Position numbers and translations under genes: made by a program
Part shown: piece by piece, positions 41,979 to 50,956 of the stretch
Position numbering within the stretch: position 1 is the stretch's first letter
Layout of the letters: each line of letters opens with the position of its first letter
Notes under the pieces: generated by a model
Told to the model about the DNA's origin: nothing
Seen by the model: the letters and a program-made list of their open reading frames with translations, nothing else
Database searches by the model: none
From: an uncultured Acetatifactor sp.
GTDB lineage: Bacteria > Bacillota > Clostridia > Lachnospirales > Lachnospiraceae
NCBI GenBank assembly: GCA_910587555.1
Contig: CAJULV010000008.1
Coordinates: 33,815-97,814, forward strand
DNA length: 64,000 nt
Direction of reading: 5' to 3'

Positions 41979-43649
41979 ATGAGAAAAAGATATTGGAAAC
42001 AGGTAATAACGGCGATTCTGGCAGCAGGCGCAGTGCTTTCACTGACAGCCTGCGGAGGTTCCGGGCCGGAACTGAACGACGGGACATTTAAGCCCATGGA
42101 GGAAGCACAGCTGCAGTTTCCTCAGCCGGAGGGAACCACGCTGACGGCTTTGATCAGCTATCCTGCCAATACGGAGGCGGAACCCAACAATCGTACCATC
42201 TTCAGGCGTTTGGAAGAGGAAACGAATATCCATATAGAATGGAATGCTATTCCGAACAACCAGTGGGGAGAGAAGATTCAGACTATCATGGCGGATCCGG
42301 GTTCCCTGACGGATTTCATCTTTACGGCAGGCTTCGGTGAGAACGATTTGCTGCGGTTTGCGGAGCAGAAGGTCATCATTCCCCTGGAGGAGTATATCGA
42401 TGCCTATATGCCGAATTTGAAAGCCGTATTCGACAAGTATCCTGAATACCGGAAAATGACTACTGCCGCAGACGGGCATATTTATTCCCTTCCCTGGATT
42501 GAGCAGCTGGGAGCTGACAAGACGGCTATCCAGACAGTGGGAAATATGAGCTTTATCAATAAGAAATGGCTTGATGACCTGGGATTGGAGATACCGGAGA
42601 CAGTGGAGGAATTCGAGGCCGTGCTGATTGCATTCCGCGACAATGCAGCCAAGCTTCGGGAGGATTTCGGGATTGAGGGCGATATCATTCCCATGTCCTG
42701 TATCGTAAACGACGGTGACCAGGATCCCAGTATCCTGATTAACAGCTTCGGGGAGGGTTATGGCGATCCCGACAGAGGACGGCATATTGCAGTCACCGAC
42801 GACAGGGAAGTCGTCTTTACCGCTGCCATGGAGGGCTTTAAAGAAGGAATGAAATGGCTGCATTCCCTGGCGGAGCAGGGGCTGATCGATCCGGAATGCT
42901 ATACCCACGAATGGTCCCAGTATGTGGCCAAGGGCAAGGCGCATCGTTATGGCGTGTTCTTCAGTTGGGACCCGGCCAACATTGACAACCTGGAGGACTT
43001 CGTCCCCCTGCCGCCCCTGGAGAAGGACGGCCAGCGGATTTTCACGCCACAGAACGGCTCTTTTACCAGCGGCTATGACAGGGGGCGCTGTGTGGTAACC
43101 GCGGCGGCGCAGCAGCCCGCTCTGGTCTGCGCATGGCTGGACCAGATGTATGATCCCTTCCAGTCGCCTCAGAATAACTGGGGGACTTATGGGGAGGATG
43201 ACGAATTTGATATCTTCGTACTCGGAAAAAATGAAGCCGGTGAAGATATGCTCCAGCACGCGCCCTTGGGAAATGCATCGCCTGTGGAAGTAAGGGAGGC
43301 GGAAGCCGTAGGAGGCCCTCTTGCCATCCTGGATGAATATTACGGTGTATATGTAACCTGCCCGGATGACGCACAGTACCGCCTGGACTGGATTGAAGAG
43401 TACTTCACGCCCTATATGACCAGAAATTATGTGTATCCCAATGTGTTTATGAGTCAGGAGGACGTGAAGCAGCTGTCCGACCTGCAGGCGGATATCGAGA
43501 AGACGGTACGGGCCAGGAAGGCCGAGTGGATCAGGGACGGCGGCATAGACGAGCAGTGGGACGAATACCTCAAGTCCCTGGATGCATATGGGCTGCAGGA
43601 TTATCTGGCACTGTTTCAGAAGTATCTGGATGCCTACTTTGCGGACTGA
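41979..43649 (+). CDS. Sugar ABC transporter substrate-binding lipoprotein
   Basis: The product is 556 residues. It has a lipoprotein signal: basic start (MRKRYWKQ), hydrophobic core and lipobox LTAC with Cys about residue 25. The mature part has the large LplA-type extracellular binding fold (FRRLEEETNIHIEWNAIP, later WLDQMYDPFQSPQNN). AGGAG is 6 nt before ATG 41979. It is expected to capture an oligosaccharide for the LplBC channel; with a GH32 enzyme next, fructosyl oligosaccharides or sucrose are the likely ligands (inference from context). Confidence 0.92.
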   Translation: MRKRYWKQVITAILAAGAVLSLTACGGSGPELNDGTFKPMEEAQLQFPQPEGTTLTALISYPANTEAEPNNRTIFRRLEEETNIHIEWNAIPNNQWGEKIQTIMADPGSLTDFIFTAGFGENDLLRFAEQKVIIPLEEYIDAYMPNLKAVFDKYPEYRKMTTAADGHIYSLPWIEQLGADKTAIQTVGNMSFINKKWLDDLGLEIPETVEEFEAVLIAFRDNAAKLREDFGIEGDIIPMSCIVNDGDQDPSILINSFGEGYGDPDRGRHIAVTDDREVVFTAAMEGFKEGMKWLHSLAEQGLIDPECYTHEWSQYVAKGKAHRYGVFFSWDPANIDNLEDFVPLPPLEKDGQRIFTPQNGSFTSGYDRGRCVVTAAAQQPALVCAWLDQMYDPFQSPQNNWGTYGEDDEFDIFVLGKNEAGEDMLQHAPLGNASPVEVREAEAVGGPLAILDEYYGVYVTCPDDAQYRLDWIEEYFTPYMTRNYVYPNVFMSQEDVKQLSDLQADIEKTVRARKAEWIRDGGIDEQWDEYLKSLDAYGLQDYLALFQKYLDAYFAD

Positions 43650-43836
43650 TAGGGCGTGTTCCGTTTTATGGCTTCCGCTCTATGGCATGTGTTTTATCAC
43701 AGCGTATTTCAGGGAGGCGAGCGGTGTGCCGGGGCGGCTATGCAGGACAGTGCCGTATATGGAGGCGTTGTTGCTGCGGAAGCGTAAATATCCGATTTGA
43801 AACAGAATATTACAAAGAAAAAGGCAGGTGGCATTT

Positions 43837-45324
43837 ATGACGAGCCAGACATTGCGGGAAGCGAGAAAATACGAGGAAGCTTCCGAAAAAATGATATCCG
43901 GGGAAGAAAGACCGGCTTTCCATTTGACGCCCCGTACCGGTTGGATGAACGACCCTAACGGGTTTTCCTGGTACGGCGGAAAATATCATTTATTTTATCA
44001 ATACAACCCCTACGATTCCCAGTGGGGACCCATGCATTGGGGACACGCGGTGAGCAGGGATATGCTGCACTGGGAATATGTTCCTGCGGCGCTGGCGCCT
44101 GACGGGGCCTGGGACAGGGACGGATGCTTTTCCGGAAGCGCCGTCACTCTGCCCGACGGCAGGCATCTTCTCATGTATACGGGAGTGGTTCGGGAGCGCC
44201 AGGCAAACGGCGGTTACGGCGAGGTACAGACCCAATGCCTTGCCGTGGGGGACGGCACAGACTATGTGAAATATGAAAAGAATCCTGTCTTGGACGAAAA
44301 GGATATTCCCGACGGCGGCAGCAGATACGACTTCCGGGATCCCAGGATGTGGCAGGAGGCGGACGGTTCTTATCGCTGCATTGTCGGAAACCGGGCGGCA
44401 GACGGCAGCGGACAGATTCTGCTTTTTACCAGTCCCGACGGCTTTGAATGGCATTACGTAAAAGTGTTGGCGGCTAACCGAAACCGGTTCGGGAAAATGT
44501 GGGAGTGCCCCGATTTCTTCCCGTTGGACGGAAAATGGGTGCTGATTACCAGTCCCCAGGATATGCTTCCCTCCGGCTTCGAGTACCATAACGGCAACGG
44601 CACCCTCTGCCTGATTGGGGACTATGACAGGGAAACGCAGGAATTTACGGAAAATACGGATCAGTCAATTGACTACGGAATTGACTTCTATGCGGCACAG
44701 ACGGTTCTGACGCCAGACGGACGGAGGGTAATGATTGGGTGGATGCAGAACTGGGATACCTGCAGCTATCGGAGAAAGCATGACGAGGCATGGTTTGGGC
44801 AGATGAGCCTGCCCAGGGAACTGTCCGTCAAAGACAGCCGCCTGTACCAGAAGCCTGTCCGGGAACTGGAACAGATGCGGGCAAACCGGGTTTCCCATAC
44901 GGATGTCACCGTTTCCGGCACGGTGGTGCTTGAGGGTATCAGGGGGCGCAGGATAGACATGGAGCTGACCGTACGCCCGGCGGAGGACCATGATATGTAC
45001 CGAAAATTCTCGGTTTACTTTGCCCAGAACGAAACTTACCATACGTCTCTCGGCTTTTGCCCGGCAGAATCGGTGCTGGAGGTGGACAGGAAATTTTCCG
45101 GCTCCAGGAGGGCTGTCATCCATCAGCGGCGCAGCCGGGTGAATCACCGGGACGGAGAACTGAAATTGCGGGTTATCCTGGACAGGTTCAGCGCGGAAAT
45201 CTTCGTCAATGACGGAGAGCAGGTTCTCTCGGCGGTCCTCTACACAGAGCAGGAGGCGGAAGGGATTTCCTTCGCTGCGGACGGCGCTGTGCGTATGGAT
45301 GTGACGAAATATGAACTGGTATGA
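43837..45324 (+). CDS. GH32 fructosidase (sucrose-6-phosphate hydrolase / invertase type)
   Basis: The product is 495 residues, with no signal peptide, so it acts on sugar already inside the cell. The three GH32 signatures are present: WMNDPNG with nucleophile Asp39, FRDP with Asp168 (transition-state stabiliser), and WECPDFF with acid/base Glu223. A five-bladed propeller is followed by a C-terminal beta sandwich (about 345-495). ATG 43837 is 6 nt after AGGTGG; a GTG at 43828 is in frame. An ABC import route (not PTS) suggests unphosphorylated sucrose or fructans as substrate. Confidence 0.93.
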   Translation: MTSQTLREARKYEEASEKMISGEERPAFHLTPRTGWMNDPNGFSWYGGKYHLFYQYNPYDSQWGPMHWGHAVSRDMLHWEYVPAALAPDGAWDRDGCFSGSAVTLPDGRHLLMYTGVVRERQANGGYGEVQTQCLAVGDGTDYVKYEKNPVLDEKDIPDGGSRYDFRDPRMWQEADGSYRCIVGNRAADGSGQILLFTSPDGFEWHYVKVLAANRNRFGKMWECPDFFPLDGKWVLITSPQDMLPSGFEYHNGNGTLCLIGDYDRETQEFTENTDQSIDYGIDFYAAQTVLTPDGRRVMIGWMQNWDTCSYRRKHDEAWFGQMSLPRELSVKDSRLYQKPVRELEQMRANRVSHTDVTVSGTVVLEGIRGRRIDMELTVRPAEDHDMYRKFSVYFAQNETYHTSLGFCPAESVLEVDRKFSGSRRAVIHQRRSRVNHRDGELKLRVILDRFSAEIFVNDGEQVLSAVLYTEQEAEGISFAADGAVRMDVTKYELV

Positions 45325-45479
45325 ACGGAGTTTATGGAACCAGGCGGCATTGGAGCAGGGAGGATATACCGGAGTATCCGGAGCTTATAAGGCAATATTT
45401 GCCCTGACGGAAGTACTGTATCGTGATTACGTTGTCTTTTGAGCGGTGTAGAGCTGACAACCGGGATATGTTGATGAGA

Positions 45480-45512
45480 TGCCATACCTTGCAGGAAGTG
45501 CAGGGTATGGCA
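45480..45512 (+). other. Long hairpin downstream of the GH32 gene
   Basis: TGCCATACCTTGCA and TGCAGGGTATGGCA form a 14-bp stem (one wobble) with loop GGAAG, followed by TTTCTGCGTTTG. It is a probable transcript end or structured RNA about 155 bp after the GH32 stop. The rest of the 497-bp stretch 45325-45821 shows no gene I can support. Confidence 0.6.
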
Positions 45513-45821
45513 TTTCTGCGTTTGTTCGTTTTCCGGTGCGGGAGGAAGCAGCGGTGCCTGCGCTTGCGGTTCTGCGATTCCGCCGTTTGGGTGCCAAAGG
45601 ATACCATTTGGGCGTAGGGGCTTGCGTATGGCAGCAGGGTTTGATAAGATGATTAAAATTCAGTTCCGCAAATCCCGTAACCGGGCATACGGCATTGAAT
45701 AAAATTGCTTTCAAAGCGATGTGGTCATGTCCTGGATCTACAGGGTTGGAGGATTGGCAACAAATATTTTGAATGCGGCAGACAAAGCGGCGGGGAAGCA
45801 GCCGCAAGGGGGAGCGTATCG

Positions 45822-46745
45822 ATGCCCAAGATCGGAATACTGTGTGACCGGGACGAGGAGAAAGAGGCGCTCCGGAATCGTATCGAAATATTAGCTGCCA
45901 GGGAGGGCTTTGACTGCTCCGTATACTGCCTGGACGGGCCGGGAGGCATGGGGCAGGACCCTATGAAACCGGAAAGCAGCGGGGCAGCAGGCACCGGGCA
46001 GGGCATTATGGAACCGGAAAGCAGCGGGGCAGCAGGCACCGGGCAGGGCATTATGGAACCGGAAAGCAGCGGGGCAGCAGGCACCGGGCAGGGCATTATG
46101 GAACCGGGAAATAGGGGACAGGGCAGCGCGGGAGCGGAAGGTTTGGGGCAGGAGTGCCGGGAACCGGAATTGTGCATCAGCGATTTTTCCTGCATGGTAC
46201 TGTGTCATAGAGTCCGGAACACTGCATTTGCCTGGGCGGAAAAACTCTGGCGGCAGGAGCCGTCCCTCCCCATTATCTATGTCGCCCATAGGGCCGAGGA
46301 TATCTTTGCGGCGTTGGGGATGCCTTTTTTTCACACAGTGCGGTATTTTGAACTGGAACAGGACCTGAAGGCGGCACTGCACAAACAGAGGAGGATGAAG
46401 GGGCCGGAGCCGGGGCGCATCGGCTTTACGAGAAACGGGCAGATGATGCTGATACCTTCCAGGGAGATTCTATATCTGGAAAGTGAGCATCACGAGATAC
46501 GCCTTCATCTGGGGGAAGCGGTATTTCAGGTGAAGGAAACCCTGGCGCAATGCGAGGAAAGGCTGCGGGGCAGGGGATTTGTACGGACGGACAGGAGCTA
46601 CCTGGTGAACATGTACCACATGCGCAGCCTGGAGCGGGAAAATGTGCTGCTGGACAATGGGGAACGCCTCTATGTGAGCCGCCGGAGATATCCGGAGGTG
46701 AAGCTTGCCTTTGAAAATTATATCAGGCATCTGGACTTTATCTGA
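45822..46745 (+). CDS. LytTR-domain regulator with tandem-repeat linker
   Basis: The product is 307 residues from ATG 45822, 8 nt after AAGGGGGAG. An N-terminal receiver-like domain (MPKIGILCDRDEEKEALRNR) is interrupted after about 45 residues by a Gly/Ser/Glu repeat region (about 48-110), then resumes (DFSCMVLCHRVRN ... PIIYVAHRAEDIFAAL). The C-terminal 100 residues are a LytTR DNA-binding domain (ILYLESEHHEIRLHL, FVRTDRSYLVNMYHMRSL). The usual phospho-acceptor Asp is not evident. The gene lies 149 bp before an ABC exporter operon, which it may control. No histidine kinase is near. Confidence 0.82.
   Translation: MPKIGILCDRDEEKEALRNRIEILAAREGFDCSVYCLDGPGGMGQDPMKPESSGAAGTGQGIMEPESSGAAGTGQGIMEPESSGAAGTGQGIMEPGNRGQGSAGAEGLGQECREPELCISDFSCMVLCHRVRNTAFAWAEKLWRQEPSLPIIYVAHRAEDIFAALGMPFFHTVRYFELEQDLKAALHKQRRMKGPEPGRIGFTRNGQMMLIPSREILYLESEHHEIRLHLGEAVFQVKETLAQCEERLRGRGFVRTDRSYLVNMYHMRSLERENVLLDNGERLYVSRRRYPEVKLAFENYIRHLDFI
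45967..46108 (+). repeat. In-frame 45-bp tandem repeat, three copies
   Basis: Nearly identical units start at 45967, 46012 and 46057, with the first bases of a fourth at 46102. Each encodes EPESSGAAGTGQGIM. The period is a multiple of three, so copy-number change keeps the frame. Confidence 0.93.
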
Positions 46746-46894
46746 AGCAGGCCGAAAACAGGCGGAAGCGATACTGCCCGGGCATATGGGATGCGTATCC
46801 GTACGAAACCTCAAAGGGATGTTCCGATGCCGGAAGCCTGGTGTTTTTATGTGAACGGGGAAGAAAAGATGGGTAGGAGAAGGGGAGGGATAAT

Positions 46895-47875
46895 ATGATC
46901 ACTGTAGAGCATTTGAGAAAAGAGTTTACCTACTACAGGAAAATGACGGGAATCAGAGGTTCCCTGCACAATGTATTTCACAGGGAAACCCTGACGAAGG
47001 AGGCGGTTCGCGATATTTCCTTTTCCGTGGGGAAGGGGGAGATGATCGGCTTTCTGGGACCCAACGGGGCGGGGAAGACTACCACATTGAAGATGCTTTC
47101 CGGCATTCTGTATCCGACGGGGGGGCGGATAGAAGTGGACGGCTTCGTCCCCTGGGAGCGGAAAAACGAGTTCAAGCGCCGGATTTCCATTGTCATGGGA
47201 CAGAAGAACCAGCTCTGGTGGGATTTGCCCGCCAGTGACAGCTTCTATCTGAATAAGTGCATTTTCGGAGTGGACGACGGGGCTTACCGGGATATTGTGA
47301 CAGAGCTTTCGGAGCTTTTGGATGTGAAGGAACTTTTGAATGTGCAGGTGCGGCGTCTTTCGCTGGGAGAGCGGATGAAGATGGAGATTCTGGCAGCTTT
47401 GATTCACCGTCCGGATATTCTGTTTCTGGATGAACCCACCATCGGCCTGGATATCCTTTCACAGAAAAAAATCCGGGAATTCCTGAAGATATACAATGAG
47501 AAGCAGAAGACTACAGTTATTATTACAAGCCATTATATGGCGGATATCGAGGCGCTGTGTGACAGGGCTGTCATTATTAATCAGGGGATGCTTGTGTATG
47601 ACGGGAAGCTGGGAGAGATTAACCAGATTTTGGGAAAAAGAAAGCTGCTTACCGTGAAGGCCTCCGCTGCGGTGGAAGCGGGAGCGTGGGAGGCTTACGG
47701 AACGGTGCGGGAAATCAGCGCCGCGGGAGCGGTTCTGGAGGTTCCCCAGGAGAAGGTGAAGGAAGTTCTGTCTGCCCTTCTGTCCGGCCTGCCGGTGGAG
47801 GATTTTACGGTGAAGGAGATTCCCATCGAGGAGGGTATTGCCCGCTTCTATCAGAAGGAGGTGGTGATGCCGTGA
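46895..47875 (+). CDS. ABC transporter ATP-binding protein (ABC-2 exporter)
   Basis: The product is 326 residues. Walker A GPNGAGKTT (about 57-65), Q-loop near SIVMGQKNQLWWD, signature RLSLGERMKME (about 150-160, with LSLGE replacing LSGGQ), and Walker B DILFLDEPTIGLD (about 173-185). The C-terminal 80 residues form a regulatory tail. LSLGE and the pairing with two PF06182-type permeases are typical of the subfamily that includes daunorubicin/viologen-type exporters. It overlaps the next gene by GTGA, so all three are coupled. The substrate is unknown. Confidence 0.93.
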   Translation: MITVEHLRKEFTYYRKMTGIRGSLHNVFHRETLTKEAVRDISFSVGKGEMIGFLGPNGAGKTTTLKMLSGILYPTGGRIEVDGFVPWERKNEFKRRISIVMGQKNQLWWDLPASDSFYLNKCIFGVDDGAYRDIVTELSELLDVKELLNVQVRRLSLGERMKMEILAALIHRPDILFLDEPTIGLDILSQKKIREFLKIYNEKQKTTVIITSHYMADIEALCDRAVIINQGMLVYDGKLGEINQILGKRKLLTVKASAAVEAGAWEAYGTVREISAAGAVLEVPQEKVKEVLSALLSGLPVEDFTVKEIPIEEGIARFYQKEVVMP

Positions 47876-48669
47876 GCAGCTATCGTTGTGTGTTTCTGAT
47901 GGGGGTGGAACAGGCACTGGAATACCGCGTCAGCTTTTTCCTCAGCATGTTAAGCGCGGTATTTCCCATTATCATCCAGACCACCATGTGGAACTATCTG
48001 TACGGGCATTCGGATGCAGCCGCCGTCTTTGGGTATCAGCAGGGAGAGATTCTGCTGTATACTCTGCTGGCGACCATTGTATCCCAGCTGGTGGGAACGG
48101 GGTTTGAGTGGGAGATGAACAGCGATATCAAGATGGGCGGGCTGAATAAATACCTGATACGCCCGGTGGGGTACAAGGGATATCAGTTTTTCCGGTTTCT
48201 GGGGCAGAAGGTTCCGAGGCTCATGGTAATCGGGCCGGTGATGACGGTGATTATCGGCGCGGCCTTCTGGCAGGGGCTGCCGGTGTCCCTGGGAAGGATA
48301 CTGGCTTTCCTTGGAAGCCTGATCCTGGGCGTACTTCTGAATTTTTCCATCTTTTACTGCATCGGCCTGCTGGCGTTCTGGCTGACGGATGTGGACAAAC
48401 TTTTCGGAACCATCAGCATCGTACTCACCGTTTTCAGCGGCGGCGTGTTTCCGCTGGATATATTCGGCGGCGTGGTGGAGATTCTGGTGAACCTTGCCCC
48501 TTTCGGCTATACGACACAGTTTCCGGTGAATATCATCAACGGACGGTTCGGGTGGGAGCGTATGGGGATGGGATTTGCCTTTCAGACAGGGTGGATTCTG
48601 GTGTTTGTCTGTCTGGGGGAGGCCATGTGGAGGCGCGGCGTTCGGCGGTATGCGGCTGTGGGCGGGTGA
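47872..48669 (+). CDS. ABC-2 family permease (PF06182 type), first
   Basis: The product is 265 residues with 6 membrane helices, starting at GTG 47872 which overlaps the ATPase stop; GGAGG lies upstream. Conserved features are EYRVSFFLSMLSAVFPIII near the start, GGLNKYLIRPVGYKGYQFFR after helix 2, and GGVFPLDIFGGVVEILVNLAPF near the end, all typical of PF06182. It acts with the next gene as a heterodimer. Confidence 0.88.
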   Translation: MSSYRCVFLMGVEQALEYRVSFFLSMLSAVFPIIIQTTMWNYLYGHSDAAAVFGYQQGEILLYTLLATIVSQLVGTGFEWEMNSDIKMGGLNKYLIRPVGYKGYQFFRFLGQKVPRLMVIGPVMTVIIGAAFWQGLPVSLGRILAFLGSLILGVLLNFSIFYCIGLLAFWLTDVDKLFGTISIVLTVFSGGVFPLDIFGGVVEILVNLAPFGYTTQFPVNIINGRFGWERMGMGFAFQTGWILVFVCLGEAMWRRGVRRYAAVGG

Positions 48670-48723
48670 GTCCGGGCAAATATTGATTGGTATGAGCGCC
48701 GAGGCGCACAAGGGGATGTAAAA

Positions 48724-49521
48724 ATGAGAAAATTTACACGTTATTTTAAACTGGTAGGCGTTCTGGCAAAATATTCGCTGATGTCCGCCCTGGAATACCG
48801 CATCAATTTCATCACGGGTATGACGGTGGAAATGGGGTGGATGATTATCAAGCTGCTGTATGTGGCGATTATCTATAAGGCGGGAACGAGCATCGGGATT
48901 CTCACGCCGGACCATATTCTGCTGTTTGTAGGAACATATGTTTTGATGACGGGGATTTATATGCTGTATTTCGGCAATTTTTGTTCGATTCCGGGAATGG
49001 TACAGCAGGGAGAACTGGATCTCTATCTGGTGAAGCCTGTTTCCCTGCAGTTTCTTGTGACCATGCGGCGGATTGAGTTTGCCTTCCTGCTGCCGAATTT
49101 AGTTGCGGGAGTATCTATGATCGTGACCGGCTGGCGGCTGGCAGGGCTGCCGGTAGGGCTGGTTCCCATAGCCGGATTCCTGTTTTATCTGGCCTGCGGC
49201 TGCCTGCTGACCTACAGCCTGTTCCTGCTGCCCTATATTCTGGGGTTTTGGATTATTTCCGTGGGAGGGATCTCGGATATCAGCGCAGCGCTGTGGGATT
49301 TCAACAATATGCCATCCATGATCTACGGAAAGAGGTTCCGGCAGATTGGGACTTATATCCTGCCGGTTTTTGTGATTACCAATTTTCCCGGTTTGTTTTT
49401 GATGGGAGAACTATCTCCCTTTGCCTGTATCTGGGGGGCGGGGGCGCCGGTGCTGTTCTTTGTGCTGTCACGGGCATTTTGGAAGGTTTCGATGAAGCGA
49501 TACAGCAGCGCCAGCTCCTGA
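48724..49521 (+). CDS. ABC-2 family permease (PF06182 type), second
   Basis: The product is 265 residues with 6 membrane helices: EYRINFITGMTVEMGW at the start, GELDLYLVKPVSLQFLVTMR after helix 2, and a C-terminal helix pair. It has the same length and layout as its neighbour but low identity, as expected for the two halves of a heterodimeric exporter. It begins 54 bp after the first permease. Confidence 0.88.
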   Translation: MRKFTRYFKLVGVLAKYSLMSALEYRINFITGMTVEMGWMIIKLLYVAIIYKAGTSIGILTPDHILLFVGTYVLMTGIYMLYFGNFCSIPGMVQQGELDLYLVKPVSLQFLVTMRRIEFAFLLPNLVAGVSMIVTGWRLAGLPVGLVPIAGFLFYLACGCLLTYSLFLLPYILGFWIISVGGISDISAALWDFNNMPSMIYGKRFRQIGTYILPVFVITNFPGLFLMGELSPFACIWGAGAPVLFFVLSRAFWKVSMKRYSSASS

Positions 49522-49569
49522 CGAAGGGCTGTCTTGCCACCGCAGCCTGCTGCGTTACAAATTTCATGG

Positions 49570-49627
49570 GGCTGTCGCATTTAGAAATTCTACACTCTTC
49601 ATGCGACAGCCTTATTTGGCTGTCGCA
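49570..49627. terminator. Terminator region with three alternating arms
   Basis: GGCTGTCGCAT (49570), ATGCGACAGCC (49601) and GGCTGTCGCA (49618) allow two mutually exclusive stems. The first stem plus TTATTT would end the plus-strand exporter operon; the second, with a 6-nt loop, could end the minus-strand pmbA. Confidence 0.65.
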
Positions 49628-49656
49628 AAAGAGAAAAAATATTTATTGTTTTGCGC

Positions 49657-50955
49657 TTATTTTCCGGAGATGACCACCTTGTCAAAAGCCATGTAAGGCA
49701 GCACGGAATTGCCGTTGGCCACGGTTTCTTTGGAAATCGCCACCAGGTTGTTCAGCAGGTCTGCCAGATTGCCATTGATCATGGTCTCGCTGACAGCGCC
49801 TTTGATTTGGCCGTCTTCCACCAGGAAGCTGTTCTTTGCCACCCCGGAGAAGTCGCCGTTGGTACCGGGCTGTCCGCCGGAGAACCTGCCGATAATGAGG
49901 CCTTTTTTGATATTCCTGATCATATCCTCATAGGGTGTGTCACCGCCTTCTATCACCAGGGAGAAGGATGTGTTTTTGGCCGGGGCAAAGCCGGATTTGT
50001 TCGCAACATATAATGACAGCAGGAAGGATTTCAGGACACCGTCTTTGATCAGATCATAATCTTCGGCCCGGAAACCGTCTGCGGTATATCTTTGCCCGCA
50101 GACGATGCGGGAATCACCCGGCCGCATGGAAATGGTGAGCCGCTGGTCTGCCACCTGCTGCTCCAGTTTGTCCAGCCAGATGCTGGTCTTCTCCAGGATA
50201 ACGCTGTCACTGGCAAAATTGGAAATGGCGTTGCCAAGGAATCCGCCCAGGCTGCCGGGAGTAAGTACAATGACGCCCTCAAATTTTCCTTCCATGGGAA
50301 TGATGGAAAGCTGGGCTTCCGTGTCGCTTAAATCCTTTTCCAGGGAACCCAGTTCTATGAAGGGGCGGTCCAGCTTATCCGTGTAAATATCGCTGCCGAA
50401 GAAAGAGGTAGTGGTATCTCCTTCATGGGCGGAATACATCAGGGAAACGGAGTAAGCGCCTTTGAAGGTCTCAAATTCCGTACCGTTGGTATTCTGGTAG
50501 ATGGTATGTGTCTTGTCATGGCTGACGATCATCTGTTCCATGAGGATTTTGGGATGCCTGCTGCGGATATTCTCCATCAGCTCCCTGGCCCTGTTAAAAA
50601 ACAGTTCAATATCCGGCTCGTAAGCGCCTTCCCGGAAAATCTCGTTTTTCTGTCCGGGGGCGATGTCATAGCTTTCGTCTGCCACGCCGGATTCCGCGGA
50701 CTTGATGCAGTCCGTCACGGCGCCTTCCACAGCCTCATCGTCAAACTGGTTCGTAAAGGCAGAGCCTTTTTTCTGATCCTTATATGCCGTGAGGGAAAGG
50801 CTGCGGTCAAAAAGGGTGCGGAACAGGGAGAATTCTCCCCCGTCTACGTTGAATTCATGTTTTTCTGTCTCTGAAACAGTGTACTGTGCCTTCTCTGCTC
50901 CGGCATCAAGCAACAGCTGTCTTGTTTTTTCGGCTATATTTTTAATATCTGTCAT
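49657..50955 (-). CDS. pmbA: TldE/PmbA metalloprotease-family protein
   Basis: The product is 432 residues, the TldE half of the TldD/TldE protease pair. TldE lacks the zinc motif and closes the chamber; the E. coli complex cuts unfolded peptides and matures some RiPPs and gyrase toxin. Conserved are TGKKIQ-like N-terminal layout, GKFEGVIVLTPGSLGGFLGNAIS, and GRFSGGQPGTNGDFSGVAKNSFLVEDG near the end. The start ATG 50955 lies 1 nt after the tldD stop and has AGGAGG upstream, so it is coupled to tldD. Confidence 0.93.
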   Translation of the reverse strand: MTDIKNIAEKTRQLLLDAGAEKAQYTVSETEKHEFNVDGGEFSLFRTLFDRSLSLTAYKDQKKGSAFTNQFDDEAVEGAVTDCIKSAESGVADESYDIAPGQKNEIFREGAYEPDIELFFNRARELMENIRSRHPKILMEQMIVSHDKTHTIYQNTNGTEFETFKGAYSVSLMYSAHEGDTTTSFFGSDIYTDKLDRPFIELGSLEKDLSDTEAQLSIIPMEGKFEGVIVLTPGSLGGFLGNAISNFASDSVILEKTSIWLDKLEQQVADQRLTISMRPGDSRIVCGQRYTADGFRAEDYDLIKDGVLKSFLLSLYVANKSGFAPAKNTSFSLVIEGGDTPYEDMIRNIKKGLIIGRFSGGQPGTNGDFSGVAKNSFLVEDGQIKGAVSETMINGNLADLLNNLVAISKETVANGNSVLPYMAFDKVVISGK

Positions 50956-50956
50956 G

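Noticed and set aside
45423..45617. 64-codon frame in the gap before the LytTR gene
   Set aside because: No ribosome binding site; it runs through the 14-bp hairpin and is Cys/Arg-rich with no sign of selection.
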